Shown here: piece after piece, positions 16,707 through 24,603 of the stretch | Position numbering within the stretch: the stretch's first letter is position 1 | How the letters are laid out: each line of letters opens with the position of its first letter | Assembly (NCBI GenBank): GCA_016845175.1 | Contig: JAERTD010000013.1 | Span: 1-64,000, forward strand | DNA: 64,000 bases | Direction of reading: 5' to 3' | Source: Bacteroidota bacterium | GTDB taxonomy: Bacteria; Bacteroidota; Bacteroidia; Bacteroidales; F082 | Translations under genes and position numbers: made by a program | The notes under the pieces: model-generated | What the model saw: the letters and a program-made list of their open reading frames with translations, nothing else | What the model was told of the DNA's origin: nothing | Database searches by the model: none

Positions 16707-18836
16707 ATGGAGTTAGAAAAATTTACTTATGACAACAAACATGCTAAAATGTTCATTTACGCTTCCATCGTATTTGGCGTTATTGGTATGTTGGTGGGCC
16801 TCATAGCTGCCCTGGAGCTTATCTTCCCAAACCTCAGCGCAGAAATAGCCTATCTGTCCTTTGGTCGTATCCGTCCCTTGCACACCAATGCGGTGATTTT
16901 TGCTTTTGTAGGGAACGGAATTTTTGCAGCTGTGTATTATTCCATGCCCCGTCTGCTTAAGACCCCCATGTTCAGCAATTTGCTGGGAAACATTCATTTT
17001 TGGGGTTGGCAAATAATCATTCTGGCTGCTGCCATTACCCTTCCTTTAGGGCTTACACAATCCAAAGAATATGCTGAATTAATCTGGCCCATCGACCTGG
17101 CTGTAGTAGTGGTTTGGGTAGTCTTCGGTATCAATTTGATTGGAACCATCTTAAAACGTCGGACCAAACACATTTATGTGGCCATATGGTTTTACATTGC
17201 CACATGGGTAACCGTTGCTGTATTGTACATTACCAACAACATTGTCATTCCGGTTTCCTTTCTGGAAAGTTATCCCATCTACGCGGGTATTCAGGATGCG
17301 CTGGTTCAGTGGTGGTATGGTCACAATGCAGTAGCATTCTTCCTTACCACACCTTATCTGGGATTGATGTATTACTTCATTCCTAAAGCTGCAAACCGTC
17401 CGGTTTACTCTTATAAGCTATCCATTATTCACTTCTGGGCATTGATTTTCCTTTATATCTGGGCCGGACCTCACCACCTGCTTTACTCAGCCTTACCAGA
17501 CTGGGCACAGGCCTTGGGTGTTGTGTTCTCAGTGATTCTCATTGCTCCATCATGGGGCGGTATGATCAATGGTCTCTTAACCTTAAGAGGTGCCTGGGAT
17601 AAGGTTCGTGAAGACCCTGTACTTAAGATGTTTGTTGTTGGGGTTACCGCATATGGTATGTCTACTTTCGAAGGACCCATGCTTTCATTAAAATCAGTGA
17701 ACGCCCTAAGTCACTTCACTGACTGGACCATTGCTCACGTACATATTGGTACTTTAGGATGGAATGGAATGTTAACCTTTGGTATGATTTACTGGTTGAT
17801 TCCAAGACTCTTTAACACAAAACTGGCATCATTAAAACTGGCTAATTCACATTTCTGGATTGCCACACTGGGGATGCTGTTCTTTTCAATTCCACTGTAT
17901 TTTGCCGGATTTACACAGGCACTTATGTGGAAACAATTCACCGAGGAAGGTTATTTGGCCTATCCAAACTTCCTTGAAACAGTCACTCAGATTTTACCCA
18001 TGTATTACCTGAGAGCCTTTGGTGGCACTCTCTACTTCATCGGTATGCTGCTGTTTGTAGTGAATATTATCAAAACTGTTAAATCCGGAAGCTTTGTCAG
18101 ATACGAAGAAGATGGAGCTCCTGCCCAACCCAAGGTGCATAAAGCCAAAGAAGGCTGGCACCGTAGATTGGAAGGAAAGCCTATTCAATTTACCGTATTG
18201 GCATTGGTAGCTATCCTAATTGGAGGCTTGGTGGAAATCGTTCCCATGTATATGGTGAAGACCAATGTTCCCACCATTTCCAGTATCAAGCCATATACAC
18301 CACTGGAGCTGGAGGGTCGTGACATCTATATGCGAGAGGGCTGTTATTTGTGTCATTCACAAATGATCCGACCTTTCCGTAGTGAAACAGCCCGTTACGG
18401 TGAGTATACAAAAGCCGGTGAAACAGTTTATGATCACCCATTCCTGTTTGGTTCAAAACGTACAGGTCCGGATTTGGCACGTCAAGGTGTAAAATCACTT
18501 CCGAATTACAAGCCCGATTCCTGGCACTACAACCATATGGTTAATCCGCAAAGCCTGAATGCTGAATCCATCATGCCACCTTATCCATGGTTGGCTGAAG
18601 ATGATCTGGATATTTCAGACATTGCTAAGAAAATAGAAGTAATGATGACACTGGGCGTTCCTTATCCTGAAGGATATGCTGCTCAGGCAGAAGCTGATCT
18701 GAAAGCTCAGGCGGCAACAATTGCCCAAGGCTTGCGTGATGGCGGTATACAAGTAGAAAACGATAAGGAAATCATTGCATTGATTGCTTATTTACAACGA
18801 CTGGGAACCGACCTTTACAGTGAATCAGGCAAATAA
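16707..18836 (+). CDS. ccoNO: CcoNO, fused subunits I and II of cbb3 oxidase
   Basis: A 709-residue fusion. Residues 1 to about 480 are CcoN, the 12-helix haem-copper subunit, with HTNAVIFAFVGNGIFA, VQWWYGHNAVAFFLTTPYLG and the WTIAHVHIGTLGWNG region supplying haem and CuB ligands. Residues about 495-709 are CcoO, anchored by a membrane helix and carrying one haem c (CYLCHSQMIRPF, C about 546) plus the RTGPDLARQG motif. The fusion of ccoN and ccoO is common in Bacteroidota. The enzyme is a high-affinity terminal oxidase for low oxygen. The ATG at 16707 follows the open extension of ccoS by 4 bases. Confidence 0.96.
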   Translation: MELEKFTYDNKHAKMFIYASIVFGVIGMLVGLIAALELIFPNLSAEIAYLSFGRIRPLHTNAVIFAFVGNGIFAAVYYSMPRLLKTPMFSNLLGNIHFWGWQIIILAAAITLPLGLTQSKEYAELIWPIDLAVVVVWVVFGINLIGTILKRRTKHIYVAIWFYIATWVTVAVLYITNNIVIPVSFLESYPIYAGIQDALVQWWYGHNAVAFFLTTPYLGLMYYFIPKAANRPVYSYKLSIIHFWALIFLYIWAGPHHLLYSALPDWAQALGVVFSVILIAPSWGGMINGLLTLRGAWDKVREDPVLKMFVVGVTAYGMSTFEGPMLSLKSVNALSHFTDWTIAHVHIGTLGWNGMLTFGMIYWLIPRLFNTKLASLKLANSHFWIATLGMLFFSIPLYFAGFTQALMWKQFTEEGYLAYPNFLETVTQILPMYYLRAFGGTLYFIGMLLFVVNIIKTVKSGSFVRYEEDGAPAQPKVHKAKEGWHRRLEGKPIQFTVLALVAILIGGLVEIVPMYMVKTNVPTISSIKPYTPLELEGRDIYMREGCYLCHSQMIRPFRSETARYGEYTKAGETVYDHPFLFGSKRTGPDLARQGVKSLPNYKPDSWHYNHMVNPQSLNAESIMPPYPWLAEDDLDISDIAKKIEVMMTLGVPYPEGYAAQAEADLKAQAATIAQGLRDGGIQVENDKEIIALIAYLQRLGTDLYSESGK

Positions 18837-18858
18837 TTAATCATTAAACTATTGTATC

Positions 18859-19053
18859 ATGAAGATCGTCATGCATAGTCTCGAGCAGATATCAGGTGTA
18901 GCAATATATCCGATCATTGCACTGGTCATTTTCTTTGTCTTCTTTATGTTGGTGGGATATATGGTTGTTAGCGCACCCAAAGAATACATCGACGAAATGA
19001 GTCATATGCCCTTGGACGAAAATGATGATCTTCCTACGGATAACCACAATTAA
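18859..19053 (+). CDS. ccoQ: CcoQ-like small subunit of cbb3 oxidase
   Basis: A 64-residue protein with one membrane helix (about 14-37, AIYPIIALVIFFVFFMLVGY) and an acidic tail. Position between ccoNO and ccoP, size and single-helix topology fit CcoQ, which stabilises the complex. The sequence of CcoQ is poorly conserved, so the call rests mainly on context. Confidence 0.82.
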   Translation: MKIVMHSLEQISGVAIYPIIALVIFFVFFMLVGYMVVSAPKEYIDEMSHMPLDENDDLPTDNHN

Positions 19054-19076
19054 TTTGAACTTTTAAATTCGGAAAT

Positions 19077-19682
19077 ATGGCTACAGATAATATAGACCAA
19101 AAACATAATGAGGATTATGAATATGATACCCTCACCAATGACCGACTCATAAAAGACCACGACTATGATGGCATCAGGGAGTTGGATAATGATTTACCAC
19201 CCTGGTGGAAATGGTTGTTCTACATCACCATCATTTTTTCGGTAGTGTATATGATTCGACTATTTGTCTTTAATGATGACAGCTTGGTTCAGGAACGAGA
19301 ATATGAAATTGAAATGGCCGAAGCTAAGGCCAATATGCCTGAGGTTGACGAAACCACAGCCGCATTTGAATTGGTTTTACTGGAAGATGAAGCATCATTG
19401 GCTTCCGGTCAGGAAACCTGGGCAAAAATTTGTTCGGTTTGCCATCTGATGGATGGTGGTGGATTGGTTGGTCCTAATATGACCGACCACTACTGGATTC
19501 ATGGAAATACTCTTGAAGACATGTGGCGCATTGTTGAAAACGGCGTCATTGAAAAGGGTATGATTCCTTATAAGGATCAATTGTCAGAACAAAAACGCCT
19601 GGAGGTCATTAGTTATATCATGGTAAAAATTGTAGGATCAACTCCTGCAACAGCCAAAGAACCTCAAGGAACTGCCTACTAA
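19077..19682 (+). CDS. ccoP: CcoP, monohaem cytochrome c subunit III of cbb3 oxidase
   Basis: A 201-residue membrane-anchored cytochrome c. The CcoP N-terminal signature DGIRELDNDLPPWWKWLFYI precedes the membrane helix (about 43-64). One haem-c motif CSVCH (119-123) is followed by GGLVGPNMTDHYWIHG and the Met-containing EKGMIPYKDQLS. Textbook CcoP is dihaem; only one CxxCH is present here and the protein is correspondingly shorter. It passes electrons to CcoO. It lies 23 bases after ccoQ and is followed by a terminator. Confidence 0.93.
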   Translation: MATDNIDQKHNEDYEYDTLTNDRLIKDHDYDGIRELDNDLPPWWKWLFYITIIFSVVYMIRLFVFNDDSLVQEREYEIEMAEAKANMPEVDETTAAFELVLLEDEASLASGQETWAKICSVCHLMDGGGLVGPNMTDHYWIHGNTLEDMWRIVENGVIEKGMIPYKDQLSEQKRLEVISYIMVKIVGSTPATAKEPQGTAY

Positions 19683-19703
19683 AATGTATTCATTTATTTA
19701 ATA

Positions 19704-19736
19704 GAAAGCCGGATTATAAAATGATTCGGCTTTTTA
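19704..19736 (+). terminator. Terminator after ccoP
   Basis: The stem AAAGCCGGAT (19705-19714) pairs with ATTCGGCTTT (19724-19733) with one G-T wobble, followed by T-rich sequence. It lies 22 bases after the ccoP stop. Confidence 0.82.
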
Positions 19737-19788
19737 TTTTCTACCGGATTAATTCGTAATTTCATCATTCAAAACTTGACGCTGTCGA

Positions 19789-21195
19789 ATGAAAAAGCAA
19801 CAGGATAAAAAAGCAGCCTCATACTTTCGTGATAGTCTGTCCACCGTTGACAGTATGGGAAAGCGGGTTTGGGTTTATGCAAAGAAACCTAAAGGACCAT
19901 TGTTTAACCGACGCAGGATTTTAGCCATCATCCTGCTCATTTTATTATTTTCCGGACCATTTCTAACTTTAAAAGGTGAGCCCTTTATGTTGTTCAACAT
20001 CCTTGAAAGGAAGTTTATCATCTTTGGGGTTATTTTCTGGCCACAGGATTTTCATTTAATCCTACTGGCCTTTATTACGATTTTGGTGTTTGTGGTCCTG
20101 TTCACTGTGGTGTTTGGCCGGCTCTTTTGCGGTTGGGTGTGTCCTCAGACCATATTTATGGAGTTTATTTTCAGAAGAATTGAATACTGGATTGAAGGAG
20201 ATGCCGCTGCCCAGCGCAGGCTGAACAAGCAGGCAATGGACTTCAATAAATTCTGGAAAAAAGCCCTCAAGCATGTCATTTTCTTTTCCATCGCCTTTGT
20301 TACAGCCAATATTTTTCTGGCCTATATCGTGGGCATTGAAGAGGTCAAGTCATACATTATAAATGGTCCACTGGAGCATCTGAGTGGTTTTATCGCCATC
20401 GTGTTGTTTTCTGGTGCTTTTTATTTTGTTTTTGCCTTTTTCAGGGAGCAGGTTTGTACCATAGCCTGTCCTTACGGCAGGTTGCAGGGTGTGATGATCG
20501 ATAAAAAGACCATCCAGGTATCCTATGATTATTTAAGAGGAGAACCCCGAAATGCCAAAAAGGATGTGGCTGATGCCGGTGATTGTGTGGCATGTAACAG
20601 TTGTGTGACGGTATGCCCCACCGGAATAGACATCCGAAATGGAAGTCAGATGGAATGCATCAACTGCACAGCTTGTATTGATGCATGTAATACGGTCATG
20701 AAAAGGGTGAAGAAACCCACAGGTTTGATTAGGTATGATTCTGAAGACGGTATTAAAACAGGAAAAAACTCCATTTTTAACCCTCGTTCCATTGCATATT
20801 CTGCGGTTCTGGGCCTATTGCTCATTTTTGTAGCCAGTCTTTTTGCATTCCGCGGTGATTATGAAGTCACCATTTTAAGAGCCAGAGGATCCCTTTACCA
20901 GGAATATGGCAAGGACAGCATCAGTAATATTTTTAACTACAATATTGTAAACAAAGTGCGCACTCCGGTGACCGTTGATTTTCATCTGGAATCTCATCCC
21001 GGACGCATTCAGCACCTGGGTGAACCATTGGTGGTAGAACGTGGAAAGGTTGGTAAAGGCAGCATCTTGGTCATTATTGCCAAAGAAACCTTGGAACAAT
21101 CCAAAACGCCCATCATTATCGGCCTCTATAATGATGGCACACTGACTCAGTCCTACAAGAGTTCGTTTGTGGGTCCCAATGAGATGGATTATTAA
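19789..21195 (+). CDS. ccoG: CcoG, cbb3 oxidase accessory iron-sulfur protein
   Basis: A 468-residue polytopic ferredoxin-like protein of the CcoG/FixG/RdxA family. It carries the membrane motif CGWVCPQTIFMEFIFRR, further Cys in EQVCTIACPYGRLQ, and two 4Fe-4S motifs CVACNSCVTVCPTGIDIRNG and CINCTACIDACNTVMKR. A C-terminal periplasmic beta domain (about 345-468) follows a membrane helix. CcoG is a reductase involved in copper handling during cbb3 assembly. It lies after the ccoP terminator and so has its own start of transcription or depends on read-through. Confidence 0.94.
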   Translation: MKKQQDKKAASYFRDSLSTVDSMGKRVWVYAKKPKGPLFNRRRILAIILLILLFSGPFLTLKGEPFMLFNILERKFIIFGVIFWPQDFHLILLAFITILVFVVLFTVVFGRLFCGWVCPQTIFMEFIFRRIEYWIEGDAAAQRRLNKQAMDFNKFWKKALKHVIFFSIAFVTANIFLAYIVGIEEVKSYIINGPLEHLSGFIAIVLFSGAFYFVFAFFREQVCTIACPYGRLQGVMIDKKTIQVSYDYLRGEPRNAKKDVADAGDCVACNSCVTVCPTGIDIRNGSQMECINCTACIDACNTVMKRVKKPTGLIRYDSEDGIKTGKNSIFNPRSIAYSAVLGLLLIFVASLFAFRGDYEVTILRARGSLYQEYGKDSISNIFNYNIVNKVRTPVTVDFHLESHPGRIQHLGEPLVVERGKVGKGSILVIIAKETLEQSKTPIIIGLYNDGTLTQSYKSSFVGPNEMDY

Positions 21196-21223
21196 TTTTA
21201 CAGCAAAGAAAGAAAGGGAAATC

Positions 21224-21664
21224 ATGAACATACCGTGGAATTGGGGAACCAAATTGACCATATTCATTATAATTTTCATACTCTTCATCATCGTCTTGGT
21301 TTATAAGAGTATGACGAATGATATTATGTTGGTTGAAAAAGACTACTATCCGAAGGGTTTGGTATATCAGGACAGGATAGATGAAATGAAAAACGCCAAA
21401 CCCCTTCTGCCCTATTTTCAAATCCAACAAAATCAGGATTTTGTCATATTCAGCATGGCAGAGATTCATCCAGATACAGGTACCATTACTTTTTTCAGAC
21501 CTTCCGACAACAATCTGGACATGACCTATCAATTGATGCCGGATAATGCCTCCCGCATGCATCTGCCACTGGATGATTTTACTAAGGGTAAATATGTTGC
21601 CAAAATATATTGGAAAGAAGCAGGAACAGCCTACTATATTGAAAAAGCATTTTATTTTAAATAG
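21224..21664 (+). CDS. ccoH: CcoH/FixH family cbb3 assembly protein
   Basis: A 146-residue FixH/CcoH protein. A membrane helix (about 9-30, LTIFIIIFILFIIVLVYKSM) follows the N-terminal NIPWNWGTK. The signature LVEKDYYPKGLVYQDRID comes next, and then a periplasmic beta-rich domain. CcoH stays with the mature cbb3 complex and helps in its assembly. The ATG at 21224 is chosen because AGAAAGGGAA, a purine-rich ribosome-binding sequence, precedes it. A longer frame from 21167 would overlap ccoG by 29 bases and put 19 polar residues before the helix. Confidence 0.9.
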   Translation: MNIPWNWGTKLTIFIIIFILFIIVLVYKSMTNDIMLVEKDYYPKGLVYQDRIDEMKNAKPLLPYFQIQQNQDFVIFSMAEIHPDTGTITFFRPSDNNLDMTYQLMPDNASRMHLPLDDFTKGKYVAKIYWKEAGTAYYIEKAFYFK

Positions 21665-21681
21665 ATCAACCAACACGCCCC

Positions 21682-22449
21682 ATGAGTGAATTATATACAA
21701 TGGCCTTAATGACTGGCCTGGTGGGCAGCCTACACTGCATCGGCATGTGTGGTCCCATAGCTATAGCACTACCCCTGGGAAACAGAAACTGGTTTTACAA
21801 AACCATTGGTGGGATCACTTACAATATTGGCCGCAGCATCACCTATGGTTTGCTGGGGGCCTTATTTGGATTACTGGGCCAGGGTATTGAGATGGCAGGT
21901 TTGCAACAGTGGGCCTCCATTGGCATTGGAGTTATCATGATACTTTCGGTGTTTTTTCCCTTGTTATTCAGAGGAAAGATAGCCTTTGAAAGCTTCTTTT
22001 TTGACTTCGTTGGTAAATTAATTAGTCGTTTCAGAAAGCTCTTTGCCATCAGTTCATTGCCCTCATTGTTTGTTATCGGATTTCTAAATGGGCTTTTACC
22101 TTGCGGCCTGGTATATGTGGCCATTGCCGGAGCCATTAACACATCCGATGTCATGTCAGGAATAGTGTATATGTTGCTCTTTGGACTAGCCACCATTCCT
22201 GTCATGCTGGCCATTCCATTGATAGGCAATCTCATTGGAACGGGTATCAGGAAGAAATTCCGCCATGTGTTATCAGTATTTATTGTTTTATTGGGCATCA
22301 TATTTATTCTGAGGGGTTTATCGCTTGGCATACCCTATATCAGTCCCCCGGCAAAAAAGCTGAAACCCCACGAAATGAAGATGAAGAAAAAGGCCAATGG
22401 AGAAGCCGATAATACCATCCGTATAGAATGTTGCGGAAGCAGTAAATAA
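21682..22449 (+). CDS. Sulfite exporter TauE/SafE-family membrane protein
   Basis: A 255-residue polytopic protein of the TauE/SafE (UreH-like domain) superfamily. It opens MTGLVGSLHCIGMCGPIAIA, the hallmark of the variant found in cbb3 clusters, has about six membrane helices and the internal repeat GFLNGLLPCGLVYVAIAG, and ends in a cytoplasmic tail with ECCGSSK. Relatives next to cco genes are linked to copper or haem handling in oxidase assembly, and the conserved Cys/His/Met fit metal binding. It lies 17 bases after ccoH. Whether this copy moves copper, sulfite or something else cannot be told from the sequence. Confidence 0.85.
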   Translation: MSELYTMALMTGLVGSLHCIGMCGPIAIALPLGNRNWFYKTIGGITYNIGRSITYGLLGALFGLLGQGIEMAGLQQWASIGIGVIMILSVFFPLLFRGKIAFESFFFDFVGKLISRFRKLFAISSLPSLFVIGFLNGLLPCGLVYVAIAGAINTSDVMSGIVYMLLFGLATIPVMLAIPLIGNLIGTGIRKKFRHVLSVFIVLLGIIFILRGLSLGIPYISPPAKKLKPHEMKMKKKANGEADNTIRIECCGSSK

Positions 22450-22498
22450 TAATTCAATTTCCCTTTCTTTCCTACTGGAAAACCAGAAAAACTTGTTG

Positions 22499-22506
22499 TA
22501 TTTTTG
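22499..22506 (+). promoter_or_regulatory. Candidate -7 element before cytochrome c gene
   Basis: TATTTTTG matches TAnnTTTG and lies 35 bases before the ATG at 22542. The -33 element is not clear. Confidence 0.35.
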
Positions 22507-22541
22507 CAGCATTAATAAACCACACAAAAATCATATTTCAA

Positions 22542-23006
22542 ATGAAAAATAATACTATCATGCTACTCATTATTGCTGTCTTCATGATCGCAGGATCCGC
22601 TTCAGCTTTTTTAAACCAAACTGCAGTTGAAGTCAGTGAATCTGCTGTTGTTTATACACCTAGCTCAGATCCGGCCGACGCCAAATTCCCTGAGGGTGCC
22701 AAAATCTACAAACAAAAATGTTTCGTATGCCATCAATTAAGTGGTGAAGGTGTGCCCGGAGCATTTCCTCCATTAAAGAATGCTGATTATTTGCTGGCCG
22801 ATAAAAAAAGAGCTGTTGAGCAGGTATTGAATGGATCCAATGAAGCCATGGTGGTTAATGGAGTTACCTATACCATACCCATGCCATTTCAGGTAGACAC
22901 TCATAAAGAGGCGGTTGATGTGATCAACTATGTTTTGAATGCCTGGGGAAATGATGGAGGCACCATTACAGTGGAAGAGGTAAAGGATATCAAGATTGTA
23001 AGATAG
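22542..23006 (+). CDS. Small monohaem class I cytochrome c
   Basis: A 154-residue exported cytochrome c. An N-terminal hydrophobic segment (about 5-23, ending GSASA-F) precedes a linker and one haem domain with CFVCHQLSGEGVPGAFPPLK (C60, C63, H64). The distal Met is probably in YTIPMPFQ, and the C-terminal helix is KEAVDVINYVLNAWGN. Located between the cbb3 and caa3 gene sets, with its own promoter element and terminator, it is a good candidate for an electron shuttle from ACIII to one or both oxidases. It could also belong to an unrelated pathway. Confidence 0.88.
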   Translation: MKNNTIMLLIIAVFMIAGSASAFLNQTAVEVSESAVVYTPSSDPADAKFPEGAKIYKQKCFVCHQLSGEGVPGAFPPLKNADYLLADKKRAVEQVLNGSNEAMVVNGVTYTIPMPFQVDTHKEAVDVINYVLNAWGNDGGTITVEEVKDIKIVR

Positions 23007-23026
23007 ACCTCATCTTCAAAAATACC

Positions 23027-23077
23027 AACAGCTTGTTCGTTACACTCATTTTGTTTGTAATTTGCAAGCTGTTTTTT
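23027..23077 (+). terminator. Long-loop terminator after cytochrome c gene
   Basis: AACAGCTTG (23027-23035) pairs with CAAGCTGTT (23065-23073), followed by a run of T. The 29-base loop can partly pair within itself. It lies 21 bases after the cytochrome stop. Confidence 0.6.
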
Positions 23078-23089
23078 TATCCAAACACT

Positions 23090-23602
23090 ATGAAATCGCT
23101 ACAACACTTCATTATTTACAGTATTAGTTTGCTTTTACTTGCAGGATGCGGACAAGCCAGTCAGAAAAGCCATGATACTACACATAAAACAGGAAATCCA
23201 AATCCTGATGAGAATGGGTTCTATGGTCAGGCCTTCGATACCAAAGGAGCCATTGCTGCCTATACACTTCCTGATACACTCGAACAAACCAACAACCTGG
23301 AATTGATAGTTACTGGAAAAATCATCGATGTATGCCAATCAGCCGGTTGCTGGTTGGAGTTGGATATGATGAATGGTGAAACCATATTCGTCACATTTAA
23401 GAACGATTCTTTCGTAATCCCTAAAGACAGCAAAGGACGAACAGTGATTATCAAAGGTTTTGTCAATACAGAAATCATAGAGGTAGAAATGCTCAAACGC
23501 ATAGCCACTGATGAAGGCCAGTCAGCCGAAGCCATTGCCGCTATTAAATCCCCCAGAAAAGAGTATTCAATTGTGGCCTCAGGTCTTTTGTTTGACGATT
23601 AG
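23090..23602 (+). CDS. DUF4920 lipoprotein
   Basis: A 170-residue predicted lipoprotein; the signal ends LLAGC (C about 20). The mature part has an OB-like beta domain with NLELIVTGKIIDVCQSAGCW then LELDMMNGETIFVTFKND, the region recognised as DUF4920. The CQSAGCW pair of cysteines is conserved-looking and could bind metal or form a disulfide. The start at 23090 is preferred over an upstream frame beginning at 23033, because that frame would run through the preceding terminator hairpin. Its place just before the SCO and caa3 genes hints at a role in oxidase copper delivery, but this is inference. Confidence 0.82.
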   Translation: MKSLQHFIIYSISLLLLAGCGQASQKSHDTTHKTGNPNPDENGFYGQAFDTKGAIAAYTLPDTLEQTNNLELIVTGKIIDVCQSAGCWLELDMMNGETIFVTFKNDSFVIPKDSKGRTVIIKGFVNTEIIEVEMLKRIATDEGQSAEAIAAIKSPRKEYSIVASGLLFDD

Positions 23603-23807
23603 TCAAAGCACACTAGCATTTTTTTATTCCATTTTAGCCGGGCTCCTATGCTAAAACCGGCAATTGCATAACACACTGCAAGCTATGATCAGGTTTCAGC
23701 ACAAAAGCTGTTAAATATCATAATTTTCCCAGTTGTCCATTATTTATATTTAGTCTAAATTAGCGGCCATAAAAACCGACCCATTTAGTTAAAATTAATC
23801 GCTGTTT

Positions 23808-24599
23808 ATGAGCCTTTTAGCAATTAGACGACTAACACTTACTTTCACGATTTTATACGTATTCTGTTTCATGGTGCCTGTGCAGGCCGCCGATGAATTG
23901 GGTATTTATGAGCATCTTGATGAGTATATTACTGATGACCTGATTTTTACAGATGAGCTTTATCAGGAAGTAAACCTTAAGGAAGCCATTAATAAACCTA
24001 CTATCCTTGTTCTGGTATATTATGAGTGCCCGGGCATTTGCAGTCCCTTATTAAACGGATTGGCCGATGCCATGGAGAAATCTGATATTGTACTCGGGGA
24101 AGATTATCAGGTATTTACGGTAAGCTTTAGTCACACCGAAAAGCCACCATTGGCTAAGAAAAAGAAAAGTACTTACACCAAATTAGTCACCCATGGTGAC
24201 ACTGACAACTCCTGGCGCTTTTTCACAGGTGACAGCACCACCATATCCCGCTTGCTTGACCAGGTAGGATTTAAGGTGAAGAAAGAAGGCAAGGAATATA
24301 TACACCCCGGATCTCTGATTGTTTTAAGTCCCGAAGGTAAAATTACCCGCTACCTGTATGGAAGCACCTATTTTCTGCCTTTCGATCTTAAGATGTCGGT
24401 AGTGGAAGCTGCGGCAGGTCGCTCCGGCCCTACCATTAATAAAATGCTGAAATATTGTTTCAGTTATGACCCTGAGGGCAAGAAGTATGTATTGAATGTA
24501 ACCAAAATTTCAGGAACGATTATTTTACTCCTGGCCCTGGCCTTTCTCTCATCAATGATATTTAGTAAAAGAAGAAAAAACAAAGTTTCAAAAGCTTAA
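23808..24599 (+). CDS. SCO1/SenC copper chaperone
   Basis: A 263-residue SCO-family thioredoxin-fold protein that delivers copper to the CuA site of subunit II. It has an N-terminal signal or anchor (about 8-27), the copper-binding CPGIC (C74, C78) and the distant His in YIHPGSLIVLSPEG (H166). An additional C-terminal membrane helix (about 235-255) ends in KRRKNKVSKA. It lies 4 bases before ctaD, so it is co-transcribed with the caa3 genes. The tandem placement supports a dedicated role in caa3 maturation. Confidence 0.92.
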   Translation: MSLLAIRRLTLTFTILYVFCFMVPVQAADELGIYEHLDEYITDDLIFTDELYQEVNLKEAINKPTILVLVYYECPGICSPLLNGLADAMEKSDIVLGEDYQVFTVSFSHTEKPPLAKKKKSTYTKLVTHGDTDNSWRFFTGDSTTISRLLDQVGFKVKKEGKEYIHPGSLIVLSPEGKITRYLYGSTYFLPFDLKMSVVEAAAGRSGPTINKMLKYCFSYDPEGKKYVLNVTKISGTIILLLALAFLSSMIFSKRRKNKVSKA

Positions 24600-24603
24600 C
24601 AAT

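Noticed and set aside
21116-21700. 194-codon open frame on the minus strand across ccoG, ccoH and the TauE-like gene
   Set aside because: It is antisense to three recognisable genes and its translation looks like random hydrophobic and His-rich sequence.
23633-23657. TTTTAGC/GCTAAAA inverted repeat between the DUF4920 and SCO genes
   Set aside because: The stem is short (7 bases) and lacks a T-run; neither a terminator nor a known operator.
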